From Kutzneria viridogrisea (lineage in GTDB: Bacteria > Actinomycetota > Actinomycetes > Mycobacteriales > Pseudonocardiaceae): DNA of 64,000 nt. The notes under the pieces are model-generated. The model had not been told where the DNA came from. It ran no database searches and saw only the letters and a program-made list of their open reading frames with translations. The translations under genes were made by a program, and so were the position numbers. Every line of letters starts with the position of its first letter. Within the stretch, counting starts at the first letter, position 1. Below are positions 43,316 through 51,922 of the stretch, in pieces. The DNA lies in assembly GCA_014138725.1 (NCBI GenBank), contig JACJID010000004.1, positions 496,001 through 560,000 of the forward strand. The letters are read 5' to 3'.

Positions 43316-44520
43316 TAGGCGGGCACCAGGCTGTCCCCGGTGGCACCGATCAGGCCCTGGTTGACGGCCGGGGCGGTGCCGCCGAACAGCGAGGTGGACA
43401 CGTTGTAGGCGATGGCGAAACCGGCGTAGCGCACGTGGGCCGGGAACATCGCCGGGAACATGGCCGAGATCGTGCTCAGCTGGGGGATGTAGAGCAGGCC
43501 AAGCAGCGCGAAGGCGATGATGGCCTGCGGATAGCCCTGGGCCATCAGCTTGTAGAGCGGGATCGCCAGCACGAACAGCCCGATGATGGACACCCACCAC
43601 AGCGGCTTGCGGCCGACGCGGTCGGACAGGGAGCCGGAGAACGGCAGCAGCACCATCATGACCAACTGCCCGATGATGACCAGCTTGAGCGAATCCCCCG
43701 AGGACAGACCGAGTTCTGACTCCACATAGGTCGGCATGTAGGCCAGCAGCGTGTAGTTGGCCACGTTGAGCGTGACGACCAGGGCCATCAGCAGCACCAG
43801 CGGGCGCCAGTAGCTGAACAGGTCGCGGAACTGCGTACCGGTCTGCTCCTCCACCTGACCGGACTTGGACAGCTCGCGGAAGACCGGGGTGTCCTTGAGC
43901 TTGCTACGCAGGTAGAGACCGACCAGTCCGAGCGGTGCCGCCACCAGGAACGGCAGGCGCCAACCCCAGGACTGCATCGCCTCGGTGCCCAGGACCGTCT
44001 CGGCGACCAGCACCAGCAGGGCACCGGAGGTCAGGCCGGCGAGCGTGCCGAACTCCAGGAAGCTGCCGCACAGCCCGCGCTTGCGATCGGGGGCGTACTC
44101 GGCCATGAACGTGGCCGCGCCGCCGTACTCCCCGCCGGTGGAGAAGCCCTGGACCATGCGCAGCAGGACGAGCCCGATCGGGGCGAGGATGCCCAGCGTG
44201 CCGTAGCCGGGCAGCAGTCCGACGCAGAACGTGGACGCGGCCATCAGCAGGATGGTCAGGGCGAGCACCTTCTGCCGTCCGGCGCGATCGCCCAGCGGTC
44301 CCCAGACCAGGCCGCCCAGCGGCCGGATCAGGAAGGAGGCCGCGAACACCAGCAGACTGCCCAAAGTGGACGCAGTCGGATCAGCACTGGGGAAGAACGC
44401 CTTGCCGATGTAGACGGCGGTGTAGGCGTAGACGCCGTAGTCGAACCACTCGGTGGCGTTGCCGATCGCGGAGGCCGCGATCGCGCGACGCAACGTGCGG
44501 CGTTCTTGTTGGCTGGACAT
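43186..44520 (-). CDS. MFS transporter, metabolite:H+ symporter family (ProP-like)
   Basis: 444 residues, 12 predicted membrane helices. The opening RAIAASAIGNATEWFDYGVYAYTAVYIGKAFFP and the motif GGLVWGPLGDRAGRQKVL are typical of ProP/ShiA-type symporters, as is RMVQGFSTGGEYGGAATFMAEY. Its location directly upstream of and divergent from ectABCD suggests uptake of a compatible solute such as proline, betaine or ectoine. This is context inference. A Crp-like site and another palindrome lie in the shared intergenic region. Confidence 0.88.
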   Translation of the reverse strand: MSSQQERRTLRRAIAASAIGNATEWFDYGVYAYTAVYIGKAFFPSADPTASTLGSLLVFAASFLIRPLGGLVWGPLGDRAGRQKVLALTILLMAASTFCVGLLPGYGTLGILAPIGLVLLRMVQGFSTGGEYGGAATFMAEYAPDRKRGLCGSFLEFGTLAGLTSGALLVLVAETVLGTEAMQSWGWRLPFLVAAPLGLVGLYLRSKLKDTPVFRELSKSGQVEEQTGTQFRDLFSYWRPLVLLMALVVTLNVANYTLLAYMPTYVESELGLSSGDSLKLVIIGQLVMMVLLPFSGSLSDRVGRKPLWWVSIIGLFVLAIPLYKLMAQGYPQAIIAFALLGLLYIPQLSTISAMFPAMFPAHVRYAGFAIAYNVSTSLFGGTAPAVNQGLIGATGDSLVPAYYMMGACVVGAVALWFVPETNGASLRGREIPSVDNEELAPAKV

Positions 44521-44596
44521 CAGGGCTTTCCCTCACACTCGGCTGACCGGGCCGCCCCGATGCAGGCGAATCTCCCCCGTCAGGTCACAGAACTCT

Positions 44597-44612
44597 CCAC
44601 TGTCCACAGTGG
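44597..44612. promoter_or_regulatory. Palindrome CCACTGT-CC-ACAGTGG
   Basis: Perfect 7-base arms around CC in the 319-base region between the transporter and ectA. It lies 77 bases upstream of the transporter start and may be an operator for it. The arms are also part of a short motif (CCACTGTGG) that recurs in several genes of this window, so chance relation to that motif is possible. Confidence 0.4.
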
Positions 44613-44676
44613 ACTTACAAACTCCTCACACCCCCTCGGTTCGGGAGTTGCCAGAGCTTCACCCGTTTACACTAGA

Positions 44677-44692
44677 TGTGACGGGGCTCACA
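44677..44692. promoter_or_regulatory. TGTGA-N6-TCACA, Crp/GlxR-type site
   Basis: An exact match to the general Crp-family consensus TGTGA-N6-TCACA (centre CGGGGC). It stands in the middle of the transporter-ectA intergenic region, 157 bases before the transporter start and 148 before the annotated ectA start. A cAMP-responsive Crp/GlxR-type regulator could act on either gene. The rest of 44521-44839 holds no reading frame of coding character. Confidence 0.55.
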
Positions 44693-44839
44693 CTCTCAGC
44701 GGTAACGGGGCGCCTCGGCCCCGCGCGCGCCCGGCTCCGCGCCGCCCGCGCGCGCCAGGGTTCCCACAGGTCAGTGCGGATATTTCCACCGATTCGCGCG
44801 CCCGCCGTTATCGAATAAACCAGAAAAGCTCAACTTCTC

Positions 44840-45463
44840 GTGAGCGATACCACACCCGGCGTCAAGACCGCGTCGGGAGCGACTGTCGACCCAGGGGCCG
44901 ACCTGCTACGTTTCGGCAGCATGCTCGACATCCGGACGAAACACGTCGGTGGCATTCCAAACCCCGCCGGGACGGCGGTGATCGACCGACCCGAACTGAG
45001 CGACGGGCGCCTGTTGTGGCGGATCGCACGCGATTCTCAGGTACTCGACGTTAATTCACCCTACGCCTATCTGCTGTGGACCCGCGATTTCGCGGACACC
45101 ACCGTGGTGGCCAGGGTCGGCACCGAGGTCGTGGGATTCGTCTCGGGCTACCTGCGCCCGGACGCTCCGGACACGCTGGTGGTCTGGCAGGTGGCCGTGG
45201 ACTCCGCCCACCGGGGGCGCGGCCTGGCCCGCCAGATGCTGGATGAGCTGGTCACACGGGTGCGGCCGAAGGGAGCTCGATTCCTGGAGACGACGATCAC
45301 GGCTGACAACGACGCCTCGAACCGGTTGTTCTCGGCATTCGCCCGTGCGCAGGGCGCGCACCACGCGCGCAGCACGCTCTTCACCTCCGACCTGTTTCCC
45401 GACGGTCACGACGCGGAGGAACTGCACCGCATCGGACCGTGGCCCGCCACCACAACCCAGTAG
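44840..45463 (+). CDS. ectA: L-2,4-diaminobutyric acid acetyltransferase
   Basis: 207 residues as annotated. GNAT fold with the EctA signature RIARDSQVLDVNSPYAYLLWTRDFADTTVVA, acetyl-CoA loop VDSAHRGRGLARQML, and TTITADNDASNRLFSAFAR. It acetylates L-2,4-diaminobutyrate at the gamma nitrogen, the second step of ectoine synthesis. The start is uncertain: GTG 44840 gives a longer N-terminus with TATCGAAT about 25 bases upstream; ATG 44921 gives the more usual 180 residues and has TACGTT 7 bases upstream, which would suit a leaderless message. Followed by ectB after 10 bases. Confidence 0.92.
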   Translation: MSDTTPGVKTASGATVDPGADLLRFGSMLDIRTKHVGGIPNPAGTAVIDRPELSDGRLLWRIARDSQVLDVNSPYAYLLWTRDFADTTVVARVGTEVVGFVSGYLRPDAPDTLVVWQVAVDSAHRGRGLARQMLDELVTRVRPKGARFLETTITADNDASNRLFSAFARAQGAHHARSTLFTSDLFPDGHDAEELHRIGPWPATTTQ

Positions 45464-45473
45464 GGAACTGACC

Positions 45474-46709
45474 ATGACCGTCTTCGAGACGCTGGAATCC
45501 GAAGTCCGCAGCTACTGCCGGTCGTGGCCGGTGGTTTTCGACAAGGCCGTCGGGAGCTGGCTGTACGACGAGAAGCAGAAACCGTACCTCGATTTCTTCG
45601 CGGGTGCGGGAGCGCTCAACTACGGGCACAACAACCCGTTGCTCAAGCAGCCACTGATCGACTACCTGTCCAGTGACCGCGTGGTGCACTCCCTGGACAT
45701 GAGCACCGCCGCCAAGGGCGCCTTCCTGGAGACCTTCGCCGAGTTGGTGCTCAATCCACGCGAACTGGACTACAAGGTGCAGTTCCCCGGACCGACCGGC
45801 ACCAACTCGGTGGAGTCTGCGCTCAAGCTGGCCCGCAAGATCACCGGTCGCGAGTCGGTGGTCAACTTCACCAACGCCTTCCACGGCATGACCCTGGGCG
45901 CGCTCTCGGTCAGCGGGGACTCGATGAAGCGCGGCGGCGCGGGCATTCCACTGGTGCACGCCACCCCGATGCCCTACGACAACTACTTCGACCGCCAGTA
46001 CCCGGACTTCCTGTACTTCGAGCGCCTGCTCGAGGACGGCGGCAGCGGGCTGAACAAGCCCGCCGCGGTGATCGTGGAGACGGTGCAGGGCGAGGGCGGC
46101 ATCAACGTGGCCCGGTTCGAGTGGCTGAAGGGCCTGGCCGAACTGTGCCGCAAGCACGAGATCCTGCTGATCGTGGACGACGTGCAGATGGGCTGCGGCC
46201 GCACCGGCCCGTTCTTCAGTTTCGAGCCCGCGGGCATCACCCCGGACATCGTGTGCCTGTCCAAGTCCATCGGCGGCTACGGTCTGCCCATGGCGCTCAC
46301 GCTGTTGCGCCCGCACCTGGACGTGTGGAACCCCGGCGAGCACAACGGCACCTTCCGCGGCAACAACCCCGCCTTCGTCACCGCCAAGGCGGCCCTGGAC
46401 AACTACTGGGCCGACGACGCGCTGGAGAAGGGCGTGCTGGCCAAGGGCGAGCAGATCGGCCGCGCCCTCCAGGAGATCACCGAGGTGGTGCCGGGCACCA
46501 CCGCCAAGGGGCGTGGCCTGGCGCGCGGTCTGTCCTTTGCGGACAGCAAGCGGGCCGGTGCAGTGGCACGCGCCGCCTTCCACCGCGGCCTGCTGGTGGA
46601 GACCTCCGGCCCGGACAACGAGGTGGTCAAGCTCATGCCACCGCTGACCATCCGCGAGGAAGACCTGGCCCACGGGCTGCAACTGTTCGCCGACGCCGTG
46701 CGCGCCTGA
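45474..46709 (+). CDS. ectB: Diaminobutyrate-2-oxoglutarate transaminase
   Basis: 411 residues, class III aminotransferase. Marks: [34 protein letters not shown], Asp in [15 protein letters not shown], and the PLP-binding Lys in [15 protein letters not shown]. It makes L-2,4-diaminobutyrate from aspartate semialdehyde and glutamate, the first dedicated step. GGGAACTG precedes the ATG. Second gene of ectABCD. Confidence 0.96.
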   Translation: MTVFETLESEVRSYCRSWPVVFDKAVGSWLYDEKQKPYLDFFAGAGALNYGHNNPLLKQPLIDYLSSDRVVHSLDMSTAAKGAFLETFAELVLNPRELDYKVQFPGPTGTNSVESALKLARKITGRESVVNFTNAFHGMTLGALSVSGDSMKRGGAGIPLVHATPMPYDNYFDRQYPDFLYFERLLEDGGSGLNKPAAVIVETVQGEGGINVARFEWLKGLAELCRKHEILLIVDDVQMGCGRTGPFFSFEPAGITPDIVCLSKSIGGYGLPMALTLLRPHLDVWNPGEHNGTFRGNNPAFVTAKAALDNYWADDALEKGVLAKGEQIGRALQEITEVVPGTTAKGRGLARGLSFADSKRAGAVARAAFHRGLLVETSGPDNEVVKLMPPLTIREEDLAHGLQLFADAVRA

Positions 46710-46723
46710 GAGAGGACCTGACC

Positions 46724-47122
46724 ATGATCGTGCGCTCCCTGGACGAGATCGACGGCACCGAGCGCGACGTCGTCACACCGAACTGGCGCAGCAAGCGCAT
46801 CATCCTGGCCGGTGACGGCGTGGGCTTCTCGGTGCACGAGACCCTGCTCAAAGCGGGCACCGTCAACGACTTCTGGTACGCCAACCACGTCGAGGCGGTG
46901 TTCTGCGTCGAGGGCGAGGGCGAGCTGACCGACAAGGAGACGGGCCAGACCTACCAGCTGCGGCCCGGAACCCTGTACCTGCTCAACGGCCACGAGCGGC
47001 ACCAGGTGCGCCCGAGGACCGACATCCGCACGGTGTGCGTGTTCAACCCGCCGGTCACCGGCCGCGAGGTGCACGACGAGAACGGCGTGTACCCGCTGAT
47101 CGCAGAAGTCACCGGCAAGTGA
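46724..47122 (+). CDS. ectC: Ectoine synthase
   Basis: 132 residues, cupin fold. Contains [23 protein letters not shown] and [19 protein letters not shown], the metal and substrate region of EctC, and ends [20 protein letters not shown]. It closes the ring of N-gamma-acetyl-diaminobutyrate to give ectoine. ATG follows GAGAGGACC at 8 bases. Confidence 0.97.
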   Translation: MIVRSLDEIDGTERDVVTPNWRSKRIILAGDGVGFSVHETLLKAGTVNDFWYANHVEAVFCVEGEGELTDKETGQTYQLRPGTLYLLNGHERHQVRPRTDIRTVCVFNPPVTGREVHDENGVYPLIAEVTGK

Positions 47123-47135
47123 GGAGTGGCAGCAG

Positions 47136-48026
47136 ATGACCATCGCGGTTGAGGACCGCTACCCGACCCGCACCGCGGCACCGACCGCGCCGATTCCCCG
47201 CGCCGAGCCCGCGGTCTGGTCCGGATCGCCGCGCGGGCCGATCGACGACACGACGCTGGACTCCTACGACGCCAAGGGATTCCTCACCGTCGACCAACTG
47301 CTCGGCCCCAAGGAGGTGGCCGCCTTCCAGTCGGAGCTGGCCCGGCTGCGCTCCGACGAGTCCGTGCGGGCCGACGAGCGGACCGTGGTGGAGAAGCAGT
47401 CCCAGGACGTGCGCTCGATCTTCGACGTGCACCGCATCAGCGGGCTCATCGCGGAGCTGGCCGCCGACCCGCGCGTGCTGGACCGGGCCAGGCAGATCCT
47501 CGGGTCGGAGGTGTACGTACACCAGAGCCGGGTGAACTTCATGCCCGGCTTCACCGGCAAGGGCTTCTACTGGCACTCCGACTTCGAGACCTGGCACGCC
47601 GAGGACGGCATGCCGCTGATGCGCGCGGTGAGCATCTCCATCGCGCTGACCGACAACTACCCGTTCAACGGCGGGCTGATGCTGATGCCCGGGGCGCACC
47701 GCACCTTCGTACCCTGCACCGGGGCAACGCCGAGCGACCACTACAAGGAGTCGCTCAAGGAGCAGGAGATCGGCGTGCCCGCACAGGCCGCGCTGACCGA
47801 TCTGGCCACCAGGCACGGCATCGAGCAGTTCACCGGCGAGGCCGGCTCGGCGCTGATGTTCGACAGCAACAGCATGCACGGCTCGGGCAGCAACATCACC
47901 CCGTTCCCGCGGTCGAACATCTTCATGGTGTTCAACAGCGTGGACAACGCGCTGACCGACCCGTTCGCCGCGGACAGCCCCCGCCCGGAGTTCATTGCCA
48001 GCAGGGACTTCACCCCGCTGGGCTGA
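47136..48026 (+). CDS. ectD: Ectoine 5-hydroxylase
   Basis: 296 residues, Fe(II)/2-oxoglutarate dioxygenase. Iron ligands are visible in FYWHSDFETWHAEDGMP (His-x-Asp) and SNSMHGSGSNITPF (distal His). It turns ectoine into 5-hydroxyectoine, a better protectant in heat and drought. ATG is 13 bases after the ectC stop with AGGAG upstream. Last gene of the cluster; no aspartate kinase gene is attached. Confidence 0.96.
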   Translation: MTIAVEDRYPTRTAAPTAPIPRAEPAVWSGSPRGPIDDTTLDSYDAKGFLTVDQLLGPKEVAAFQSELARLRSDESVRADERTVVEKQSQDVRSIFDVHRISGLIAELAADPRVLDRARQILGSEVYVHQSRVNFMPGFTGKGFYWHSDFETWHAEDGMPLMRAVSISIALTDNYPFNGGLMLMPGAHRTFVPCTGATPSDHYKESLKEQEIGVPAQAALTDLATRHGIEQFTGEAGSALMFDSNSMHGSGSNITPFPRSNIFMVFNSVDNALTDPFAADSPRPEFIASRDFTPLG

Positions 48027-48112
48027 ACGCCCCGGCCGCAGTCAACTGTGAAGATCGTGTCGCGGACCACTACGCGGCATGATGATCCGGAGGCTGCGAC
48101 TGGGGGTCGTGC

Positions 48113-51034
48113 ATGGGGGCACTCGGGGAACTCGTGCGTGCCGGACGGCTGCGCGCGGGGTTGACCCAGCAGGAACTCGCGGACCGGGCCGGGGTCAGCG
48201 TGCGCTCGGTCCGTGCGATCGAGCGCGGGCAGGCCAGCCGCCCGCAACCCGACTCGCTGCACCGGATAGCGGTGGTGCTGGGCGTGCGCCTGCCCGACCA
48301 GCACCGCCCGTCCGGCGACGTGGAAATCCTGGTGCTCGGGCCGCTGGCACTGCGCAGGCACGGGGTGCAACTCCCGCTGGGCCCTCCGGCGCAACGCGCG
48401 TTGCTCGGTCTGCTCGCCTTGCGCCCCAACGAGGTCCTCAGCCGGGACGAGGTCGTGGACGTGCTGTGGGGGCATCGCCCGCCGACCTCCTGGGCCAACC
48501 TGGTGCACACCTACCTCGCCCGCATCCGCAAGCTGATCAGCGAGACCGAGCCGGTGATCCTGTCCCGGGGCACCGGGTACAGCCTGATCGCCGAGGAGCG
48601 GCACCTGGACCTGCTGCGCTTCGAGGTGCTGGCCACCAAGCACACCCGGCTGGGCGAGGCACTGGACTGCTGGCGCGGCCCGGTGCTCGCCGACCTGCCC
48701 GGGGGACTGCGCAACCACCCGGCCGCGATCAGCGCGGGCAACCGGCGGCTCGACCTGGTGCTGGAACACTCCGAGGACCTGATCGGCTCCGGGCGTGGCG
48801 CCGAGGCCGTGCGGTACCTGGAGGCCCTGCTGCCCGAACAGCCGCTGCACGAGGGCGTGCACGCCCGCCTGGTGACGGCGCTGGCCGCCGCGGGCAAGCA
48901 GGCCGCCGCCCACCTGCTCTACACCACGATCCGCGAACGACTCAGCGAAAACCTGGGTGTGGAGCCGGGTTCCGAGCTGCGCAGGGCGCACAGCCGACTG
49001 GTCACCGGCTCCGGGCACCTGCCGCCGGACGAGCTGCCACCGGACGCCGAGCACTTCACCGGACGGGCCGACCCCCTGCACCGGCTGGACATCGGCAGCG
49101 GGCTCACCGTGATCACCGGGCCCGGCGGGGTCGGCAAGAGCGCGCTGGCCGCGCACTGGGGGCACCGCGCGCGGGAGTCCTTCCCCGACGGCACGGTGTA
49201 CCTGGACCTGCACGGGGACGGGCCGCAGTCCCCGCTGCCCGCCGCCGCGGCGCTCACCCAGCTGCTGCGCTCGCTCGGGGTCAGCGGCGAGCGGGTGCCC
49301 GGTTCGCCGACGCGACGGGCCGCCCGGTTCCAGTCCCTTGTGGACGGTCGGCGGCTGCTGCTCGTCCTGGACAACGCGAGCACCTCCGAGCAGATCCGCC
49401 CGCTACTGCCCGCTTCCCCGACCTGCCGGGTGATCGTCACCAGCCGGGAGCGCCTGCCGGAACTGACCGGAGCCGACCGGATCGAGCTGGACCTGTTGTG
49501 CGAGCAGGAATCCGTCCTGCTGCTCGGACGTGACCGCGCGGAGCTGGCGAGCCGCTGCCCCCGGCTCCCCCTCACCCTGCGGCTGGCCGCCGTCACCCCG
49601 CTGCCCGGCTCGCGGCCGCTGTCCACGGCCGCCGTGCTCTCCCGCGCGTACCAGAACCTGACCCCGTTGCCCGCCAGGGCGTTCCGGCTGCTCGGCGCAC
49701 ACCGCGGACCGTCCTTCGACGTGCACGCCATCGCGGCACTGGCCGACACGGACCTGGACTCGGCCCACCAGCTGCTGTCCACATTGGTCAGTTCGCGACT
49801 CGTCGAGCCGTTCGGCGACAACCGTTTCCGCATGCACGACCTGGTGCGCCGCTTCGCGGGCGATCTGTCCGACGGCGAGGCCGGTGCCGCGCGACAGCGG
49901 TTGGCCGCCCACTACCGGCAGACCGCCATCGCGGCCACCGCCGAGTTCCCCTGGCGGGTGACGACCTCCGGCTCGCCTCGGTTCGCGGACAAGGAGGCGG
50001 CGCTGGCCTGGTTGGAGGCAGAGCGGGCCAACCTGGTGCTCACCCCGCAGCCTGACCCCGCCGAGTGGGCCACCGTGCTGTGGCGGTACCTGGCGGGCAG
50101 CGGCCACCACGAGGACGCCCGCGCCCTGTACAGCCAGGCGCTGAGCACCGCGCGCAACACCGGCGACCGGCTCGGCGAGGCCACCGTGCTGGGCAACCTC
50201 GGCCTGGACCACTGGCGGCTGGGCCGCTACCGCGAGGCACTGGAGGTCCTGCAACAGACCCTGGCCGTGTACCGGGAACTCGGCGAGCCCGCGCGGGAAG
50301 CCCGGACGCGGTGGGGCATCGGGCTGCTCATGACGCACCTCGGCCAGTACCGGGAAGCCCTTGCCCAGTCGCGGATCGCCCTGCAACTCGCCCGGCGGAC
50401 AGGCAACAGGCCGGTCGCCGGGCTGGTGCTGTGCGCCATCAGCTCGCTGTGCCGCGCGCTGGACCGCGGCGCGGACTCGCTGAGCGCCGCCCGCGAGGCC
50501 GTCATCGCCGCGCAAGCCGCGGGCGACCGCATCGTCGAGGTGTACGCCCTGCGCTGCCTCGGGCTCGCCCAGTGGCAGTCCGGTCACCGCCAGGCCGCGG
50601 GCTCGGCACTGCGCCAGTCGCTCGCGCTGGCCGTGCGGGCCGGTGACCGGATCGCCGAGGGGTACGTCCGCTGGGCACTCGGGCTCGTACACTGGCTGGC
50701 GGGCCGGTTCACCGATGCGAGAGCGCACGCCCGCCGAGCGCTCGACCTCGCCGAACAGCTTGGCGTGCAAGCGCTTGCCGCCCACAGCCTGTGGGCGCTC
50801 GGCCTGATCGAGACCGATCCCAGCCTGGTCGCCCGCGCCCTGGACCGCGCACGGCGGACCGGGGACCGCGACGTGGAGGGCCACGCCCTGTGGGCCGCGG
50901 GCAAGGTCAGCTGGCGCCTGGGTCGCACCCGCGAGGCCACCGGCCGACTGGGTGAGGCCCTGGCCTTCGCGCGCTCAGCCGGAGCGGTCCGCCTGGAAGG
51001 CCAGGTGCTGGAGGCGCTGGCGGAGATCGGCTAG
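48113..51034 (+). CDS. XRE-SARP/BTAD-NB-ARC-TPR regulator (AfsR-like)
   Basis: 973 residues. Domains in order: XRE helix-turn-helix (1-60, LTQQELADRAGVSVRSVRAIERGQ), OmpR-type winged helix (about 65-155, ALRPNEVLSRDEVVDVLWG), bacterial transcriptional activation domain (about 160-310), NB-ARC with P-loop GPGGVGKSALA (about 345) and LLLVLDNASTSEQIRPLLP, then 8-9 TPR units (from about 650). The ARC part is shortened: after LLLGRDRAELASRCPRLPLTLRLAA the usual winged-helix lead-in is reduced. Such proteins control secondary metabolism or stress genes. The target is unknown; it lies directly after ectD. Confidence 0.85.
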   Translation: MGALGELVRAGRLRAGLTQQELADRAGVSVRSVRAIERGQASRPQPDSLHRIAVVLGVRLPDQHRPSGDVEILVLGPLALRRHGVQLPLGPPAQRALLGLLALRPNEVLSRDEVVDVLWGHRPPTSWANLVHTYLARIRKLISETEPVILSRGTGYSLIAEERHLDLLRFEVLATKHTRLGEALDCWRGPVLADLPGGLRNHPAAISAGNRRLDLVLEHSEDLIGSGRGAEAVRYLEALLPEQPLHEGVHARLVTALAAAGKQAAAHLLYTTIRERLSENLGVEPGSELRRAHSRLVTGSGHLPPDELPPDAEHFTGRADPLHRLDIGSGLTVITGPGGVGKSALAAHWGHRARESFPDGTVYLDLHGDGPQSPLPAAAALTQLLRSLGVSGERVPGSPTRRAARFQSLVDGRRLLLVLDNASTSEQIRPLLPASPTCRVIVTSRERLPELTGADRIELDLLCEQESVLLLGRDRAELASRCPRLPLTLRLAAVTPLPGSRPLSTAAVLSRAYQNLTPLPARAFRLLGAHRGPSFDVHAIAALADTDLDSAHQLLSTLVSSRLVEPFGDNRFRMHDLVRRFAGDLSDGEAGAARQRLAAHYRQTAIAATAEFPWRVTTSGSPRFADKEAALAWLEAERANLVLTPQPDPAEWATVLWRYLAGSGHHEDARALYSQALSTARNTGDRLGEATVLGNLGLDHWRLGRYREALEVLQQTLAVYRELGEPAREARTRWGIGLLMTHLGQYREALAQSRIALQLARRTGNRPVAGLVLCAISSLCRALDRGADSLSAAREAVIAAQAAGDRIVEVYALRCLGLAQWQSGHRQAAGSALRQSLALAVRAGDRIAEGYVRWALGLVHWLAGRFTDARAHARRALDLAEQLGVQALAAHSLWALGLIETDPSLVARALDRARRTGDRDVEGHALWAAGKVSWRLGRTREATGRLGEALAFARSAGAVRLEGQVLEALAEIG

Positions 51035-51084
51035 GGGCGCTGCGTGGTGCTGCGCGGCGCAGCGCGTGGTGGGGGTTGGGGGGC

Positions 51085-51234
51085 GTGTCGGCGGTTGGCG
51101 TGCGGTGTGTCGGCGGTTCGAGGGTGGTGTGTTTGCGGTTGGTGTGCGGCGTGTCCCGGTCACCGGTTGGCGAGTCCCGGTCTCGGGAGGGCGAGTCCCG
51201 GGCTGGGGAGGACGAGTCCCGGTGTGGGGCGTGC
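51085..51234 (+). repeat. Repeat array R4a: B-like units followed by A units
   Basis: Units begin at 51085, 51107 and 51129 (B-like, GTGTCGGCGGTTGG type, 22-base steps), at 51151 (transitional GTGTCCCGG), and at 51172, 51193 and 51214 (A type, GAGTCCCGG, 21-base steps). The order is B then A on the plus strand. It begins 50 bases after the stop of the large regulator gene. Confidence 0.85.
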
Positions 51235-51306
51235 GGGGTGCTGCCGGGTTGGTGACGCGGGTTGGTTTGGTGCGGGTCCCTCGCGGCGGCCTGTGATCGG
51301 GGTTTC

Positions 51307-51327
51307 CGGGGCATGGGGGATGCCCCG
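51307..51327. repeat. Hairpin inside the repeat region
   Basis: CGGGGCAT and ATGCCCCG, 8-base arms with a five-G loop. It stands in the non-repetitive 175-base stretch (51235-51408) that separates arrays R4a and R4b. A second inverted repeat, ACCAACCC/GGGTTGGT with a one-base centre, is at 51367-51383. No coding function is seen in this stretch. Confidence 0.6.
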
Positions 51328-51408
51328 ATTCGCCGACGAGCGTAAGGCCGCCGCTACCCACACAAAACCAACCCCGGGTTGGTGGGCGTTGTGCGGGGGT
51401 TGCGGTGC

Positions 51409-51840
51409 GTGTCGGACGTTGCGGTACCGCGTGTTCGGCGTTCGGGTGCGGTGTGTTGGCGGTTGGGGTGCGGTGTGTCGGACGTTGGGGTGTCGCGTGT
51501 TCGGTGTTCTGGGGTGGTGTGTCGGACGTTGCGGTGCGGCGTGTTCGGCCTTCCGGTGCGGTGTGTCGGACGTTGCGGGATGGCGTGTCGGCGTGTCCGG
51601 GGCAGCGTGTTCGGCGTTCCGGTGCGGCGTGTTGGCGGTTGGGGTGCGGCATGTCCCGCTGACCGGAACGCGAGTCCGGGCTGAGGGGCGCGAGCCTCGG
51701 TCTGGGGTAGGTGAGTCCCGGTCTCTGGTGGGTGAGTCCCGCTGCCTGGAGGGCGAGTCCCGTTGTGGGGAGCGTGAGTCCCGCTCTGAGGAGGGCGAGT
51801 CCCGGGCTGGGGTGGGTGGGTCTCGCAGCCTGGCCGGGGT
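51409..51840 (+). repeat. Repeat array R4b: eleven 22-bp B units then nine 20-22-bp A units
   Basis: B units start every 22 bases from 51409 to 51629 (11 units, all GTGT then C/T-GG). Variants alternate: GTGTCGGACGTTGCGG, GTGTTCGGCGTTCCGG and GTGTTGGCGGTTGGGG. From 51651 the units become A type (ATGTCCCG, GAGTCCGG, GAGCCTCGG, then GAGTCCCG) at 51672, 51692, 51713, 51734, 51755, 51776, 51797 and 51818, in 20-21-base steps. The strand is strongly G+T rich. It ends about 80 bases before the HNH gene. Confidence 0.9.
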
Positions 51841-51922
51841 TGGGCTTTGGGCGTGGTCACCCACATGGGTAGCCATTGGTGTGCAACGGTTTTGGGGTGG
51901 ATTGGGGAGTAGAATTGTTGGT

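Noticed and set aside
51085-51840. CRISPR array
   Set aside because: Units follow each other without spacers, units vary along their whole length, and there are no cas genes.
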